The position numbers and the translations under genes are program-made. Shown piece by piece: positions 10,001 through 18,274 of a stretch of DNA of 64,000 nucleotides. Source of the stretch: Photobacterium profundum SS9 (GTDB lineage Bacteria; Pseudomonadota; Gammaproteobacteria; Enterobacterales; Vibrionaceae); NCBI RefSeq assembly GCF_000196255.1, contig NC_006371.1, forward strand, positions 1,519,440 through 1,583,439. The letters are read 5' to 3'. Every line of letters starts with the position of its first letter. Position 1 is the stretch's first letter. The notes beneath the pieces were generated by a model. That model did no database searches. It was not told where the DNA came from and was given only the letters and a program-made list of their open reading frames with translations.

Positions 10001-10057
10001 GTGACCTTTGGTTCTACCGCTCGCCATGGTATCCCGATGAAAATCGAGAAGGTATAA
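7010..10057 (+). CDS. Tetrathionate-reductase-like molybdopterin catalytic subunit
   Basis: A 1015-residue exported molybdopterin oxidoreductase. The start at 7010 places the twin-arginine motif DRRQFLK at the N-terminus; an in-frame ATG at 6995 overlaps the previous gene. An N-terminal 4Fe-4S site is formed by Cys67, Cys70, Cys74 and Cys131 (CFGCYNVC...CG). SYCGH places Cys248 where the molybdenum ligand is expected, as in the polysulfide/tetrathionate/arsenate branch. The length and the extended insertions fit TtrA (about 1020 residues) better than ArrA or PhsA. However, the partner genes are a cytochrome b anchor and an Fe-S subunit rather than the usual NrfD-type TtrC, and no ttrRS is nearby, so the substrate is uncertain. 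Confidence 0.75.
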   Translation: MDRRQFLKMGAATTFTGGMAGISKATAGDSNQDISRYAPLSAEPEFILGPDNKLTNNPNQRFAFTKCFGCYNVCGARIRIDNNTDQILRVCGNPYALSTQSGNPVAMEVSPQEAMLQLVGEQGNENRATLCGRGNAVPDAITDSRRVTQCLKRVGKRGENHWQSISYEQLIKEVVEGGNLFGEGHVEGLSDIYDDKTVANPAYPDFGPKKNQLLMTGCSEDPARWGFYKRFSEASWGTPNIGNKDSYCGHQQVAGCALGVEDGANSGALPTTDFEHCEFAIFIGTNPGLSGISLNSASKRLADARTQNPNFKYVVIDPILRSLTSSSTPENCEWVPIRSSGDTALMHAMMQYIINNERYNKSYLASCSQEGAYKVSEINYTNAPYLVVTDKKHPLYRKFLTAAACGKGDADTKMVIDAKSQQLTTSDSSEPCNIKFSGKVTTEDGQAVKVETAFSLLAKRVNEHSMADYAAECQVPEAKIIELAKEFTSHGRRVSIETNTGCNASDGSQFAFAMIMLTTLVGAHNAKGGMLHTGSMGFENTSPLYDMMAFEHAHLSGFNAERSGDYRQSNEFKEKVKNGINPYPSEMPWNETFIQDNAGELLVAHANGNPFKFKAWIAWANNPLYACSGLKDQVEASIKDPKQLGLIIASDPYFNETNVYADYFVPDLAQYEQWGASRQWGSELMGDVVSFPIITPKTPLNAEGNRVCMEQFLIDVAKQIKLNGFGENAFKDTAGNAKAINTPEDYYIPVLANLAHSDEVLPTPTEEDVKFTSVDRIYSQLKERLKAEEIGPTMFLFTRGGRYLTVNSRYEGEFFNEMMRWDAQFQVYNEGLAHITNFHSGEYLDGLPVFDKQRFWDGTAIRDLWSENEYPFYFSTFKHQLRSPYSVALKSITALGVSNFIQMNENDAKKYGLTTGDKARIATPKGAAIEGIVQADTTVAKGCIAVPLGYGHTAFGASDITIDGKTLTGIPERKGGMAVNAFNAVDPTRKGASLYRDVTFGSTARHGIPMKIEKV

Positions 10058-10090
10058 CTTGATAAAATCACAATAGAAGATAAATGATTT

Positions 10091-10111
10091 AATGCCTATA
10101 AAGGCATTTTT
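10091..10111 (+). terminator. Terminator of the molybdoenzyme operon
   Basis: An AATGCC/GGCATT stem with loop TATAAA is followed by a run of T, 34 bases after the stop codon. Confidence 0.75.
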
Positions 10112-10292
10112 CCAAATGGCAATAGAGCAAATGTCGCTATCTATAGTGATAAATGGAAAGTACTTACGATTGTCCGTATGATCATTATCAAAATAGATTC
10201 ATGGACTCATTTTTTGTCTTAATTTTTAATTCATATAAGAAAGGCTCACAAAATCTGCGAGCCTTTATCATTGCTAAACCTATTGAGTCAGT

Positions 10293-10503
10293 CTAATTGC
10301 CTACACCACGAATTTGTTCTGCAGAGGTTACAGGTGGCCACTCTTTAAATGTTGCTAAATGCTGTGCAACAGCTGATTGCGCAGGACCAAATGCCCACAC
10401 TTTTTGCCCCATCTATTTAAAATTGGAGTTTTTCACGAAAAGCGCCAGATACCCAAAACAACACAAGAGCTAAATAAAGCCCCATAATTGCGCGGAAAAT
10501 ATG
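10293..10503 (-). pseudogene. Gene remnants, including a DUF4345-like piece
   Basis: Two leftward fragments lie here. At 10417-10503 a 28-residue piece (FRAIMGLYLALVLFW, then a stop) resembles the hydrophobic core of DUF4345 membrane proteins. At 10293-10412 a 39-residue piece (MGQKVWAFGPAQSAV to a TAG stop) looks like the C-terminus of another protein that I do not recognise. Neither has a complete gene around it. The 620-base gap between the molybdoenzyme operon and the next gene otherwise holds only the terminator and a GGCTC/GAGCC hairpin near 10243-10264. Confidence 0.45.
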
Positions 10504-10678
10504 CTTTTCACAAATCTCATTTGTGTCTGTGCTATTTCACCGTCTTCATTCTCAGACACTTACGACATAGTCTAAAAACAGCATCAAACATAACCATTTA
10601 ATTTATTTATGAAAAATAAGTTTAAAACATACACACCAATGCGTACAATCCATTCACTGTATTGATTGCTGGGCATTG

Positions 10679-11674
10679 ATGATGGAATTGCAGACTTACC
10701 TATCATTATCGACCAATCCTTGGTTTAACCAAGCGGTTGAAGATGTGTTGTTTAATTCTCTCAAGAAAAATCACGCTATTTTACTGATATGGCGAAACCG
10801 ACCGTCAATCAATATAGGTAAAAACCAAAATCCATGGCTCGTTTGTAATACTCAAAACGTACATAAGAGCAACTTAAGTATTGTTCGGCGACAAACTTAT
10901 GGTGGTGCCGTATACCAAGATCCAGGTCACTCAAATTTTTCCATCATGGGTGATCAATTAGCGATTAACTCAACCACGGTAAATACAATACTCACATTAT
11001 TTCTTGAGCAATTAAAACTAATCGGTCGGGTCAACAATAATAACGAAATCATTATTTCAGAAAAGAAAATATCAAACAGTGTTAATACAATTGTTGATAG
11101 CAAATTCCTTCAACATTGCACTATTCGTGTAAACACCGATATCTCTGTGGTTGAGTCTTTTACTAATCGACAATATGAAGAATCAGATCCGTATAGACTG
11201 CTACAAAAATATGGCAATTTATCAGACTCAAAACCGTTTATTAATCATGAAACCATAGAGCAAGCATTAATGAATGCATGCTGTAAGCACCTTAATGTCT
11301 CAACTGAAGGTCAAAGACTCAATATCAACCCGTTGCCTAACTTACCAGGCCTGGGTAAAAAACTTCATGTGATATCAAGCTGGGATTGGAATTATGGTCA
11401 ATCACCTGAATTTAACCGCCAATTAATCGGGCACTTCTCATGGGGTAAAGTTGAACTAGATATCACTGTGATTAAAGGGACAATCCAGTATGTTAGCTTT
11501 AAGACACCCCCTCTATTTGAGCCTATTTTAGCGCACTTCTCTAAAGTGATTATCGGATACCCTTATCAAACGAAATCCATCACATCCGTAATGGGAACGT
11601 TAATGATTCATTTCAGTGACAGTCACAAAGCGCTATTAGAATTTGGCAATTGGCTCGAAAAAAAATGGCAATAA
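10679..11674 (+). CDS. Divergent lipoate-protein ligase A-like protein
   Basis: A 331-residue protein that aligns along its length with LplA. STNPWFNQAVEDVLF and WRNRPSINIGKNQNPW match the N-terminal family motifs. RRQTYGGAVYQD corresponds to the RRxSGGGAVxHD lipoate-binding loop but has lost one Gly. The GRNDL...KVSGSA catalytic stretch is replaced by NNNNEI...KKISNSV, keeping a Lys. SSWDWNYGQSPEFN and WGKVELDITV match the C-terminal domain. It is probably a paralog with altered activity or a decaying gene. Three tandem start codons (TTG ATG ATG) make the exact start uncertain. It follows the molybdoenzyme operon but is separated by a terminator. Confidence 0.7.
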   Translation: MMELQTYLSLSTNPWFNQAVEDVLFNSLKKNHAILLIWRNRPSINIGKNQNPWLVCNTQNVHKSNLSIVRRQTYGGAVYQDPGHSNFSIMGDQLAINSTTVNTILTLFLEQLKLIGRVNNNNEIIISEKKISNSVNTIVDSKFLQHCTIRVNTDISVVESFTNRQYEESDPYRLLQKYGNLSDSKPFINHETIEQALMNACCKHLNVSTEGQRLNINPLPNLPGLGKKLHVISSWDWNYGQSPEFNRQLIGHFSWGKVELDITVIKGTIQYVSFKTPPLFEPILAHFSKVIIGYPYQTKSITSVMGTLMIHFSDSHKALLEFGNWLEKKWQ

Positions 11675-12129
11675 GTCTAAATAAATGACGTAACTTTACT
11701 CATAGTTACCAATAATTGAACTAAATCAAGATTACTATTATTTCATATCCATTTCACTTTTAATGTATTGACATTGTCAGAGCCAGCATCATTTCTAGCC
11801 TTGCAGGATTTCCCACAGAGTTATACACAACTTCTGTGGATAACGTAATGACTCAGAGTTACCCACACCATTACAACTATTGTTATTCTCTTTATTTATT
11901 TTGTCATTTTCTTATTATTTTTGTATTAAAAACATAATTTTTAAACAAAACGTGTAAGCCTGTTTGTTTCATAGATCATTTAAAAACTTATGCACAGTTT
12001 TCTTTAACTTATGCTATTTGAACAGTGTTTATTCAGCTGTGATTAAGCAAGAAACTGGAAAATCGCCGCTATTCCACTAAATGCTCATGTTGACATGAAA
12101 AAATTAACTTACGAACCCTAAATTCGCAC

Positions 12130-12145
12130 AGGCAAACGTTTTTAT
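12130..12145. promoter_or_regulatory. Candidate PurR-type box upstream of codB
   Basis: AGGCAAACGTTTTTAT resembles the PurR operator ACGCAAACGTTTGCGT, with a near-perfect left half. It lies about 290 bases before codB. E. coli codBA is PurR-regulated, which gives the motif some prior support. Confidence 0.4.
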
Positions 12146-12243
12146 GAGAAATTAACAACAAAAATCAAAATGGTAAGCCATTGTTTAAGTTAACTTAAAA
12201 TACAAAGCAAGGCTTAAACCCCACCTAAAGCATAAAAGTTAGA

Positions 12244-12287
12244 TTGACAGCATTATTTTAGCCACTACAATACGCGCCGTTTGCCTA
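12244..12287 (+). promoter_or_regulatory. codBA promoter with PurR-like half-site
   Basis: TTGACA (12244-12249) and TACAAT (12266-12271) are spaced by 16 bp, giving a start near 12278. CGTTTGCCT overlaps this start and matches the right half of a PurR box, so repression at the start site is plausible. The leader would be about 140 nt. Confidence 0.55.
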
Positions 12288-12418
12288 TATTAAGGTAGCA
12301 AGAATAACAATACATATTGTGATCGTTTAATTTTCGCAGTGTATGCAACATCTATAATATTGAATTTTTCTTTTCGTAATTGGGTATATTTACGAAAGCG
12401 ACTTAGCAGAGGTATAAA

Positions 12419-13660
12419 ATGGCTAGCGATAATAACTATAGTCTGGGTCCGGTTCCTAACTCAGCAAGAAAAGGCGTGGCATCGCTTACCATGGTGATGC
12501 TGGGATTAACGTTCTTCTCTGCCAGTATGTGGACAGGTGGGACACTCGGAACTGGTCTCTCCTTTGATGATTTCCTCCTCGCTGTTCTTATTGGTAATTT
12601 AATTCTCGGTATATACACTTCCTGTCTCGGTTATATTGGCGCTTCATCCGGTTTATCTACTCACCTTCTCGCTCGATTCTCCTTTGGTTCTAAAGGCTCT
12701 TGGCTTCCTTCACTCATTCTCGGCGGCACACAAGTTGGTTGGTTTGGTGTTGGCGTCGCAATGTTTTCTATCCCCGTTCATAAAGCCACAGGTATTGACA
12801 CCAACATCCTCATCCTCGTTTCTGGTCTTCTAATGACCGCCACTGTTTACTTCGGCATCTCTGCCCTAATGATTCTTTCTGCAATTGCTGTTCCTGCTAT
12901 CGCTATTCTAGGCGGTTACTCTGTCAATGAGGCAGTCAATAGCGTGGGCGGCATCGATGGATTAAGAGCCGTTACACCAGCAGAGCCGATGGAGTTTTCA
13001 ACAGCGTTAGTTTTAGTGGTGGGCTCATTCATTTCAGCCGGTACATTAACGGCTGACTTTGTTCGATTTGGCAAAAAACCAAGAAGCGCGGTTTTCGTCA
13101 CTATGGCTGCTTTCTTTGTGGGCAACTCATTAATGTTTTTATTCGGTGCTGCTGGCGCTGCTGCAACGGGCCAGTCTGATATTTCAGAAGTTATGATTGC
13201 ACAAGGGCTCCTTATTCCTGCCATCATTGTTCTTGGGTTGAATATCTGGACAACCAATGACAATGCACTTTATGCGTCGGGTTTAGGTTTTTCTAACATT
13301 ACAGGGTTGCCAAGTAAGTACTTATCCATGATTAATGGTGTTGTGGGTACGCTATGTGCGCTTTGGTTATACAATAACTTTGTTGGCTGGTTAACGTTCC
13401 TATCTGCGGCAATTCCACCGATTGGCGGCATTATCATTGCAGATTTCTTAAAAAACCGTCATCGTTACAAAGATTTTGCGAATGCTGAAGTTAAAACAGT
13501 AAACTGGGCTGCTATTGCGGGTATGGCAATTGGTATTGCTGCGGGTCATTACTTACCAGGTATCGTGCCTGTTAATGCGGTTTTAGGTGGTGCTATCAGC
13601 TACCTGATTCTGAATCCGCTTTTAAACCGTGTTGCTGAAAGAACGCAAGAACAAGCTTAA
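12419..13660 (+). CDS. codB: Cytosine permease
   Basis: A 413-residue NCS1-family transporter that imports cytosine across the inner membrane. Family features include the N-terminal [18 protein letters not shown], about twelve hydrophobic segments, and the [16 protein letters not shown] loop. AGAGGT sits seven bases upstream of the ATG. It is followed 20 bases later by codA, the standard codBA order, so imported cytosine is deaminated directly. Confidence 0.95.
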   Translation: MASDNNYSLGPVPNSARKGVASLTMVMLGLTFFSASMWTGGTLGTGLSFDDFLLAVLIGNLILGIYTSCLGYIGASSGLSTHLLARFSFGSKGSWLPSLILGGTQVGWFGVGVAMFSIPVHKATGIDTNILILVSGLLMTATVYFGISALMILSAIAVPAIAILGGYSVNEAVNSVGGIDGLRAVTPAEPMEFSTALVLVVGSFISAGTLTADFVRFGKKPRSAVFVTMAAFFVGNSLMFLFGAAGAAATGQSDISEVMIAQGLLIPAIIVLGLNIWTTNDNALYASGLGFSNITGLPSKYLSMINGVVGTLCALWLYNNFVGWLTFLSAAIPPIGGIIIADFLKNRHRYKDFANAEVKTVNWAAIAGMAIGIAAGHYLPGIVPVNAVLGGAISYLILNPLLNRVAERTQEQA

Positions 13661-13680
13661 ATAGATTAAAGGATAACAAG

Positions 13681-14970
13681 ATGCAATCTTCGAATATGCT
13701 AATTAAAAACATCACATTACAAGGTACGGAAGGCCTGCATCAAATTCTGATTGAAAATGGACGTTTTAAGACAATCACATCAATGGATAACGATTTAGCC
13801 GTTAATGCAGACAGTGCCATTGTTGATGGTGAAGGTGGCCTTGCCGTGCCACCTTTCTGTGAACCTCATATCCATTTAGATACGACACAAACAGCAGGCG
13901 AGCCAAGCTGGAATATCTCAGGTACTTTATTTGAAGGTATCGAGCGCTGGTCTGAGCGTAAATCACTGCTTTCTATTGAAGATGTTAAAACGCGCGCCAA
14001 GCAAACGCTAAAATGGCAAATCGCCAATGGTGTGCAACATGTTCGTACACATATTGATGTTTCAGACCCTACTCTTATTGCACTAAAAGCCATGCTTGAA
14101 GTAAAAGAAGAGATGAAAGAATGGGTTGATATTCAAATTGTTGCTTTCCCGCAAGAAGGTATTCTTTCTTACCCTAACGGTAAAGAGTTACTGGAAGAAG
14201 CAGTAAAGCTAGGTGCCGATGTTATTGGCGCAATTCCACACTTCGAATTTACCCGCGAATACGGTATTGAATCTTTGCATTACGTGTTTGAACTTGCCCG
14301 TAAATATGACCGTTTGATCGACGTACATTGTGACGAAATTGATGATGAACAATCGCGCTTTGTCGAAACAGTTGCTGCGTTAGCGCATAAATTTGATATG
14401 GGCAACAAGGTAACAGCAAGCCATACAACGGCTATGCACTCATACAATGGTGCTTATGCGTCTCGCTTGTTCCGCCTATTAAAGATGTCTGGTATTAACT
14501 TTGTAGCTAACCCATTAGTGAATATTCACCTTCAAGGCCGTTTTGATGATTACCCAAAACGCCGTGGTATTACACGCGTTAAAGAAATGCTAGCCGCTGA
14601 TATTAATGTTTGTTTTGGTCACGATGATGTCTTTGACCCTTGGTATCCTTTAGGCACGGCTAACATGCTGCAAGTTTTGCATATGGGTCTGCATGTGTGC
14701 CAAGTCATGGGCTACGATCAAATCAATAATTCACTCGATCTGATTAGTACTAAATCAGCGCGTACATTAAACATTCTTGATACCTATGGGATCGATGAAG
14801 GTAAAGCTGCAAGCTTACTGATTTTACCTGCAGAGAATGGTTTTGATGCTGTTCGTCGCCAAGTACCTGTTCGTTACTCTATTCGTCATGGCAAAATACT
14901 GGCAGAAACACAGCCAGCAGTAACAAGTATTAATCTAGAAGAAACTGAACGTGTGACTTTCCGTCGCTAG
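13681..14970 (+). CDS. codA: Cytosine deaminase
   Basis: A 429-residue amidohydrolase converting cytosine to uracil and ammonia. Metal ligands are visible as His63 and His65 (EPHIHLD), His216 with Glu219 (VHCDEID), His248 (TASHTT) and the Asp pair 315-316 in FGHDDVFDP, matching E. coli CodA. AAGGAT precedes the ATG. The gene is in an operon with codB and is followed by a strong terminator. Confidence 0.96.
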   Translation: MQSSNMLIKNITLQGTEGLHQILIENGRFKTITSMDNDLAVNADSAIVDGEGGLAVPPFCEPHIHLDTTQTAGEPSWNISGTLFEGIERWSERKSLLSIEDVKTRAKQTLKWQIANGVQHVRTHIDVSDPTLIALKAMLEVKEEMKEWVDIQIVAFPQEGILSYPNGKELLEEAVKLGADVIGAIPHFEFTREYGIESLHYVFELARKYDRLIDVHCDEIDDEQSRFVETVAALAHKFDMGNKVTASHTTAMHSYNGAYASRLFRLLKMSGINFVANPLVNIHLQGRFDDYPKRRGITRVKEMLAADINVCFGHDDVFDPWYPLGTANMLQVLHMGLHVCQVMGYDQINNSLDLISTKSARTLNILDTYGIDEGKAASLLILPAENGFDAVRRQVPVRYSIRHGKILAETQPAVTSINLEETERVTFRR

Positions 14971-15034
14971 TTTTTATATCACTCTAGATAAGTAAAGATA
15001 CTTGCTTAGATAGACATAACAGTAAATAGTATAA

Positions 15035-15086
15035 AAGCCACCAGCTGTTTTGGGTTATCCAACAAACAGTAAGGTGGCTTTTTTAT
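15035..15086 (+). terminator. codBA terminator
   Basis: A nested hairpin has an outer stem GCCACC/GGTGGC and an inner stem CTGTTT/AAACAG, followed by TTTTTT. Confidence 0.9.
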
Positions 15087-15112
15087 TTAACATGACTCTT
15101 CTTTATTCGTAT

Positions 15113-16318
15113 TTAACTGTATTTTGCATGGCGTCTAAAGGCTGTAACCAGCGATAGTAGCAACAAACTTAACCATGATGACGTTCCACCGTTATCTTCA
15201 TGTTCAATCAAATTACAATTATTTGGCGAAATAGAATCAACCCCATTAAGGCATTGCTTTCGACTGTCTTTAATGAAATTAGGCTCTTGAATAGAATAGT
15301 TCGGTACAGTGCCCATATAAGATTGAATCCAATCAAAATATGTACCCACTCGAGTGTAGAAGGTAGGTCGATTGATCGAACCACACACCGGCGTACCAAC
15401 AGGTGAGCCACTCACAATACCGTGCTGAACCCACGTATTATTGCTATTTTGCGCCCTTAATGGTCCACCACTGTCACCTTTACACGAGTCATTACCAACA
15501 GAGCCACCGACCTCTAATAATTCGGACGGTAAAGTGCATACTTTCGTTTTATTAAAAGGGGTATCAATAATAAAAGGCGTATCGTTACCATTTTCTAAAC
15601 GTTCATAACATTCGTACATGGGTAAAAAAGATAATGTTGTTTCTTTAAGTACGTTGGACTGCTCTGTCCCTTCTGAGTTTGTGGCTCCCCAACCAGAAAC
15701 TTTGATATTGTTAGGACGAGAATGCTCTTGCCATTGTTCATTTAATCTTGCGTCAATTTCGTCTGCACTCAAAGCATTAGCAAGTTTTATTGGCGTTATA
15801 TCGCTAAAAATACGATTAACTCTTAGCAAGGCCAAGTCATCATCTAATGCGGTATGGACCAATTCAGTCACTTTAGTACCGTCAGATTCATAATGAATGT
15901 CATGCAGCGAGAAGGGTGTATAGTTCGGATGTACAATAACATGTGAAACCGAATAAAAGTGTTCGATATTCGTCTGGGTTAAATCATTAATACCAGCAAC
16001 AATGCTGATTCGACTTGGCTCTAATACGGAATAACTTCCAGCATCAATAGCGGAACCTGAACTCATCACAACACAATGCGCCGCAGTCAGAACCCAGTTT
16101 TCATTAATGACCGTTGCGCCACAAATCGGCATGTCATTCAGTTCGCTTACCCGTATTGTCGCCATCCAATTTTGCTCGCCTACAGGTACATCCGTTCCCC
16201 CGACGACGTATGGTGTGATCTCGCTTGCATGAATACTGAAAGCGCCCACCAAGCAACACATACTCAATAGGCTTCCACTGATCGCCTTTCTGATAAATGC
16301 CGAGTCTCCCTTGCCCAT
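15113..16318 (-). CDS. Secreted trypsin-like serine protease with GlyGly-CTERM tail
   Basis: A 401-residue S1-family protease. The start at 16318 has AAGGAAAG upstream; an earlier in-frame ATG would put 25 extra residues before a good signal peptide (cleavage likely near IHASE). Mature protein starts near VVGG. The catalytic triad is His81 (LTAAHC), Asp161 (DLALL) and Ser283 (GDSGGP). The C-terminus has two Gly (377-378), a hydrophobic helix and an RRHAK tail, the GlyGly-CTERM signal processed by rhombosortase in Vibrionaceae and Shewanella. Export by type II secretion is expected from this class. Confidence 0.9.
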   Translation of the reverse strand: MGKGDSAFIRKAISGSLLSMCCLVGAFSIHASEITPYVVGGTDVPVGEQNWMATIRVSELNDMPICGATVINENWVLTAAHCVVMSSGSAIDAGSYSVLEPSRISIVAGINDLTQTNIEHFYSVSHVIVHPNYTPFSLHDIHYESDGTKVTELVHTALDDDLALLRVNRIFSDITPIKLANALSADEIDARLNEQWQEHSRPNNIKVSGWGATNSEGTEQSNVLKETTLSFLPMYECYERLENGNDTPFIIDTPFNKTKVCTLPSELLEVGGSVGNDSCKGDSGGPLRAQNSNNTWVQHGIVSGSPVGTPVCGSINRPTFYTRVGTYFDWIQSYMGTVPNYSIQEPNFIKDSRKQCLNGVDSISPNNCNLIEHEDNGGTSSWLSLLLLSLVTAFRRHAKYS

Positions 16319-16482
16319 ATCGCACTTTCCTTGTTTATAAACAACTTTGGCAATATAAGCACAAACAGAAAAATACAAAGAGAGTTGAAACATTGGAGTG
16401 CGATTGACTTCATCCTTTTACATTAAAGGTATTACATCGACAAATAAAAAAGATAAGTCGCTCTCATTTAACGTTATAAAAA

Positions 16483-16513
16483 CAAAAAAGCCACATCATT
16501 ATGATATGGCTAT
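16483..16513 (-). terminator. Terminator of the lipoprotein gene
   Basis: An AGCCATATCAT/ATGTGGCT hairpin is followed on the minus strand by TTTTTTG. Confidence 0.8.
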
Positions 16514-16541
16514 AAAATTTGACGATACTAGTTCGTTATCG

Positions 16542-17027
16542 TTATTTCAACGTCGCGCAGTTAACATCATCATAATCGATTTGAACAAACAGACCACCCA
16601 ACTCAGCCGCTAATGTTGGATAAAAATCTAAATTTTGCGCGGTTTTAATGTCACCTAAATCAATTTTGTAAATATCTAAGCCCACTTTTTTAATTTCACT
16701 TGGTACACAAGAGGCTTTATTGCCACTTTCAAAACACAAGCCTTCATCAACCACAATTTGACCGCATGATTGTGCATGTACAGTGATATCTGCGTTAGTC
16801 AGATCGGCTTTAATACCATCAGGTAAACTATCAGGTAGCGAAGCTTTCGTGTCATCATTAAGATCAATTAATTTATAATAACCATCAGGCAAACCCGTTG
16901 CTGAACCTTCAACTTCTACACCAGAAACAGCGAACACTTTTGTTTGACCCTTTAGAATGTCTTTTACATCATCTTCATCACAACCAACAAGCGCTAATAG
17001 CGCCAATAGCACAACTGCCTTTTTCAT
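16542..17027 (-). CDS. Hypothetical lipoprotein
   Basis: A 161-residue protein with a lipoprotein signal: two Lys, a leucine-rich segment and the lipobox LALVGC, so it would be lipidated at that Cys. The residues after Cys are acidic (DEDD), compatible with inner- or outer-membrane retention. The start at 17027 is chosen because AAGGGA is correctly spaced for it and too close to the ATG two codons upstream. No known domain was recognised. Four later Cys residues could form disulfides. Its own terminator follows. An IS1595 element lies immediately upstream, 8 bases of duplicated target away from the promoter area. Confidence 0.75.
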   Translation of the reverse strand: MKKAVVLLALLALVGCDEDDVKDILKGQTKVFAVSGVEVEGSATGLPDGYYKLIDLNDDTKASLPDSLPDGIKADLTNADITVHAQSCGQIVVDEGLCFESGNKASCVPSEIKKVGLDIYKIDLGDIKTAQNLDFYPTLAAELGGLFVQIDYDDVNCATLK

Positions 17028-17050
17028 AAACATCCCTTGTCATTAAATTA

Positions 17051-18023
17051 CATGCCTGTGCACTTAGCTCAGTACGAATGTATAGGTGCGTGAATAATTG
17101 CGAGGTTTAATAACCTATTAGGGATCTCTCTTTCCATTTTCCTTCGATTGAAGCGGTAACAGAATTCATCAAGGTATTCTTGCAAGTATTGTCCCGACAC
17201 ACCATGAAAAGTGCCAAGCAAAAATGTTTTTAAGTTACCGATGGCTATATGAACCCAGGGAAGCCACTCATCAACCAACTCACTGGGAGTAACCTTGGCT
17301 TCATGTTGTTGAGTGTTGTCTATAATATTCAGCGCAGGTAGCGCATCAGTATGGACTTCTTGCTGCTCATTTAAGTGCTTAGCAACAAACTTGTTCACTG
17401 TATCATGGCAAACACTGTCTACTGCCTGCATTGCAATAAAACCGGCTCTTTTGCCTTTGCTTTCAACCGCTACTATAACGGGAGTCTTTCCTTCAGCGCC
17501 ACGGCCACGCTTACCTTTTCTCCTGCCTCCTACCAAGGCGTCATCAATTTCTATAACACCTGAAAGCCGATACAGGCTATCTCTATGACCCATTGCTGTT
17601 CTCAATTTACTCAGAATCAATCGTGCCGTTCGCCAGTTAACCTCGATGAGCTTGCTAAGTCTTAATGCTGAAATGCTGCCTTTATCTGAGCCTAGAAAGT
17701 AAATAGCCCAGAACCATTTAGTTAACGGAATACGGCTACCATGAAATAAGGTGTCGGCGGTTATCGAGGTTTGTTTATGACATTGGCTGCACTCATAGGT
17801 ATTACGAGTTGTCACGTCATATCCGTGGTCACAACCACACCTAGGGCAAACAAAGCCATTGGGCCATCTCATCTGCTTAAGGTGATTTAAGCAATCAGCT
17901 TCAGTCCCAAACTGGCGTTGCCATTCAAAAAAGCTAGCTTCTGGCATTTTCATAGCACACTGCACTTTTAAGCGTGATTGATACTAAGAATATAGGCCAA
18001 ACTGACTCATGTGCAGAGGCATG
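17051..18023 (-). mobile_element. IS1595-family insertion sequence, copy 1
   Basis: A complete 973-bp element has terminal inverted repeats CATGCCTGTGCAC (left) and CATGCCTCTGCAC (right, complement). It is flanked by an 8-bp target duplication TTAAATTA (17043-17050 and 18024-18031). A second copy of identical length lies at 29091-30063. The insertion separates the lipoprotein gene from its upstream region. Confidence 0.95.
17069..17965 (-). CDS. IS1595-family transposase
   Basis: A 298-residue ISXO2-like transposase. An N-terminal zinc ribbon (CPRCGCDHG...CSQCHKQ, about residues 40-66) precedes a DDE-type domain with EIDDALVGG as the first catalytic Asp region. HTDALPAL provides the second, and a conserved Asn/His pair follows. 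It moves the surrounding IS. The protein differs from copy 2 by Val for Met in the GxSGQ segment. It is intact and presumably active. Confidence 0.92.
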   Translation of the reverse strand: MQCAMKMPEASFFEWQRQFGTEADCLNHLKQMRWPNGFVCPRCGCDHGYDVTTRNTYECSQCHKQTSITADTLFHGSRIPLTKWFWAIYFLGSDKGSISALRLSKLIEVNWRTARLILSKLRTAMGHRDSLYRLSGVIEIDDALVGGRRKGKRGRGAEGKTPVIVAVESKGKRAGFIAMQAVDSVCHDTVNKFVAKHLNEQQEVHTDALPALNIIDNTQQHEAKVTPSELVDEWLPWVHIAIGNLKTFLLGTFHGVSGQYLQEYLDEFCYRFNRRKMEREIPNRLLNLAIIHAPIHSY

Positions 18024-18274
18024 TTAAATTATGTATTTCAAAATAATGTTACATTCCTCACATCACCGATCATAATTCGAATATCGGCGTGCAAGATTAT
18101 TGATGTAGTGAATAATAGTATCTTTGTATTTACAAAAGATCACCTCTGTATCAACCTGAATACGGGTATTATCTATTTTTATAATTAAAAGCTTAGACTG
18201 TTGATTGATTAGTGTGCAAATTTAGATTTGCATACAGATACTATCGATTTCAGATAATAACGGCGCACTCTTTC

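Larger units (their letters stand above)
11675..12418. other. Long intergenic region with a DnaA-box cluster
   Basis: About 740 bases contain no ORF of note. DnaA-box matches (TTWTNCACA) occur at 11821-11829 (TTATACACA), 11835-11843 (TGTGGATAA, reverse) and 11988-11996 (TTATGCACA), with a one-mismatch box TTACCCACA at 11859-11867. An extremely AT-rich stretch runs from about 11878 to 11955. Downstream lie the codB promoter and PurR-like motifs. Confidence 0.55.

Noticed and set aside
7010..10057. Catalytic subunit considered as formate dehydrogenase because of the FdnI-like anchor
   Set aside because: There is no selenocysteine/Cys formate dehydrogenase motif. Length and SYCGH context fit the tetrathionate/polysulfide branch better.
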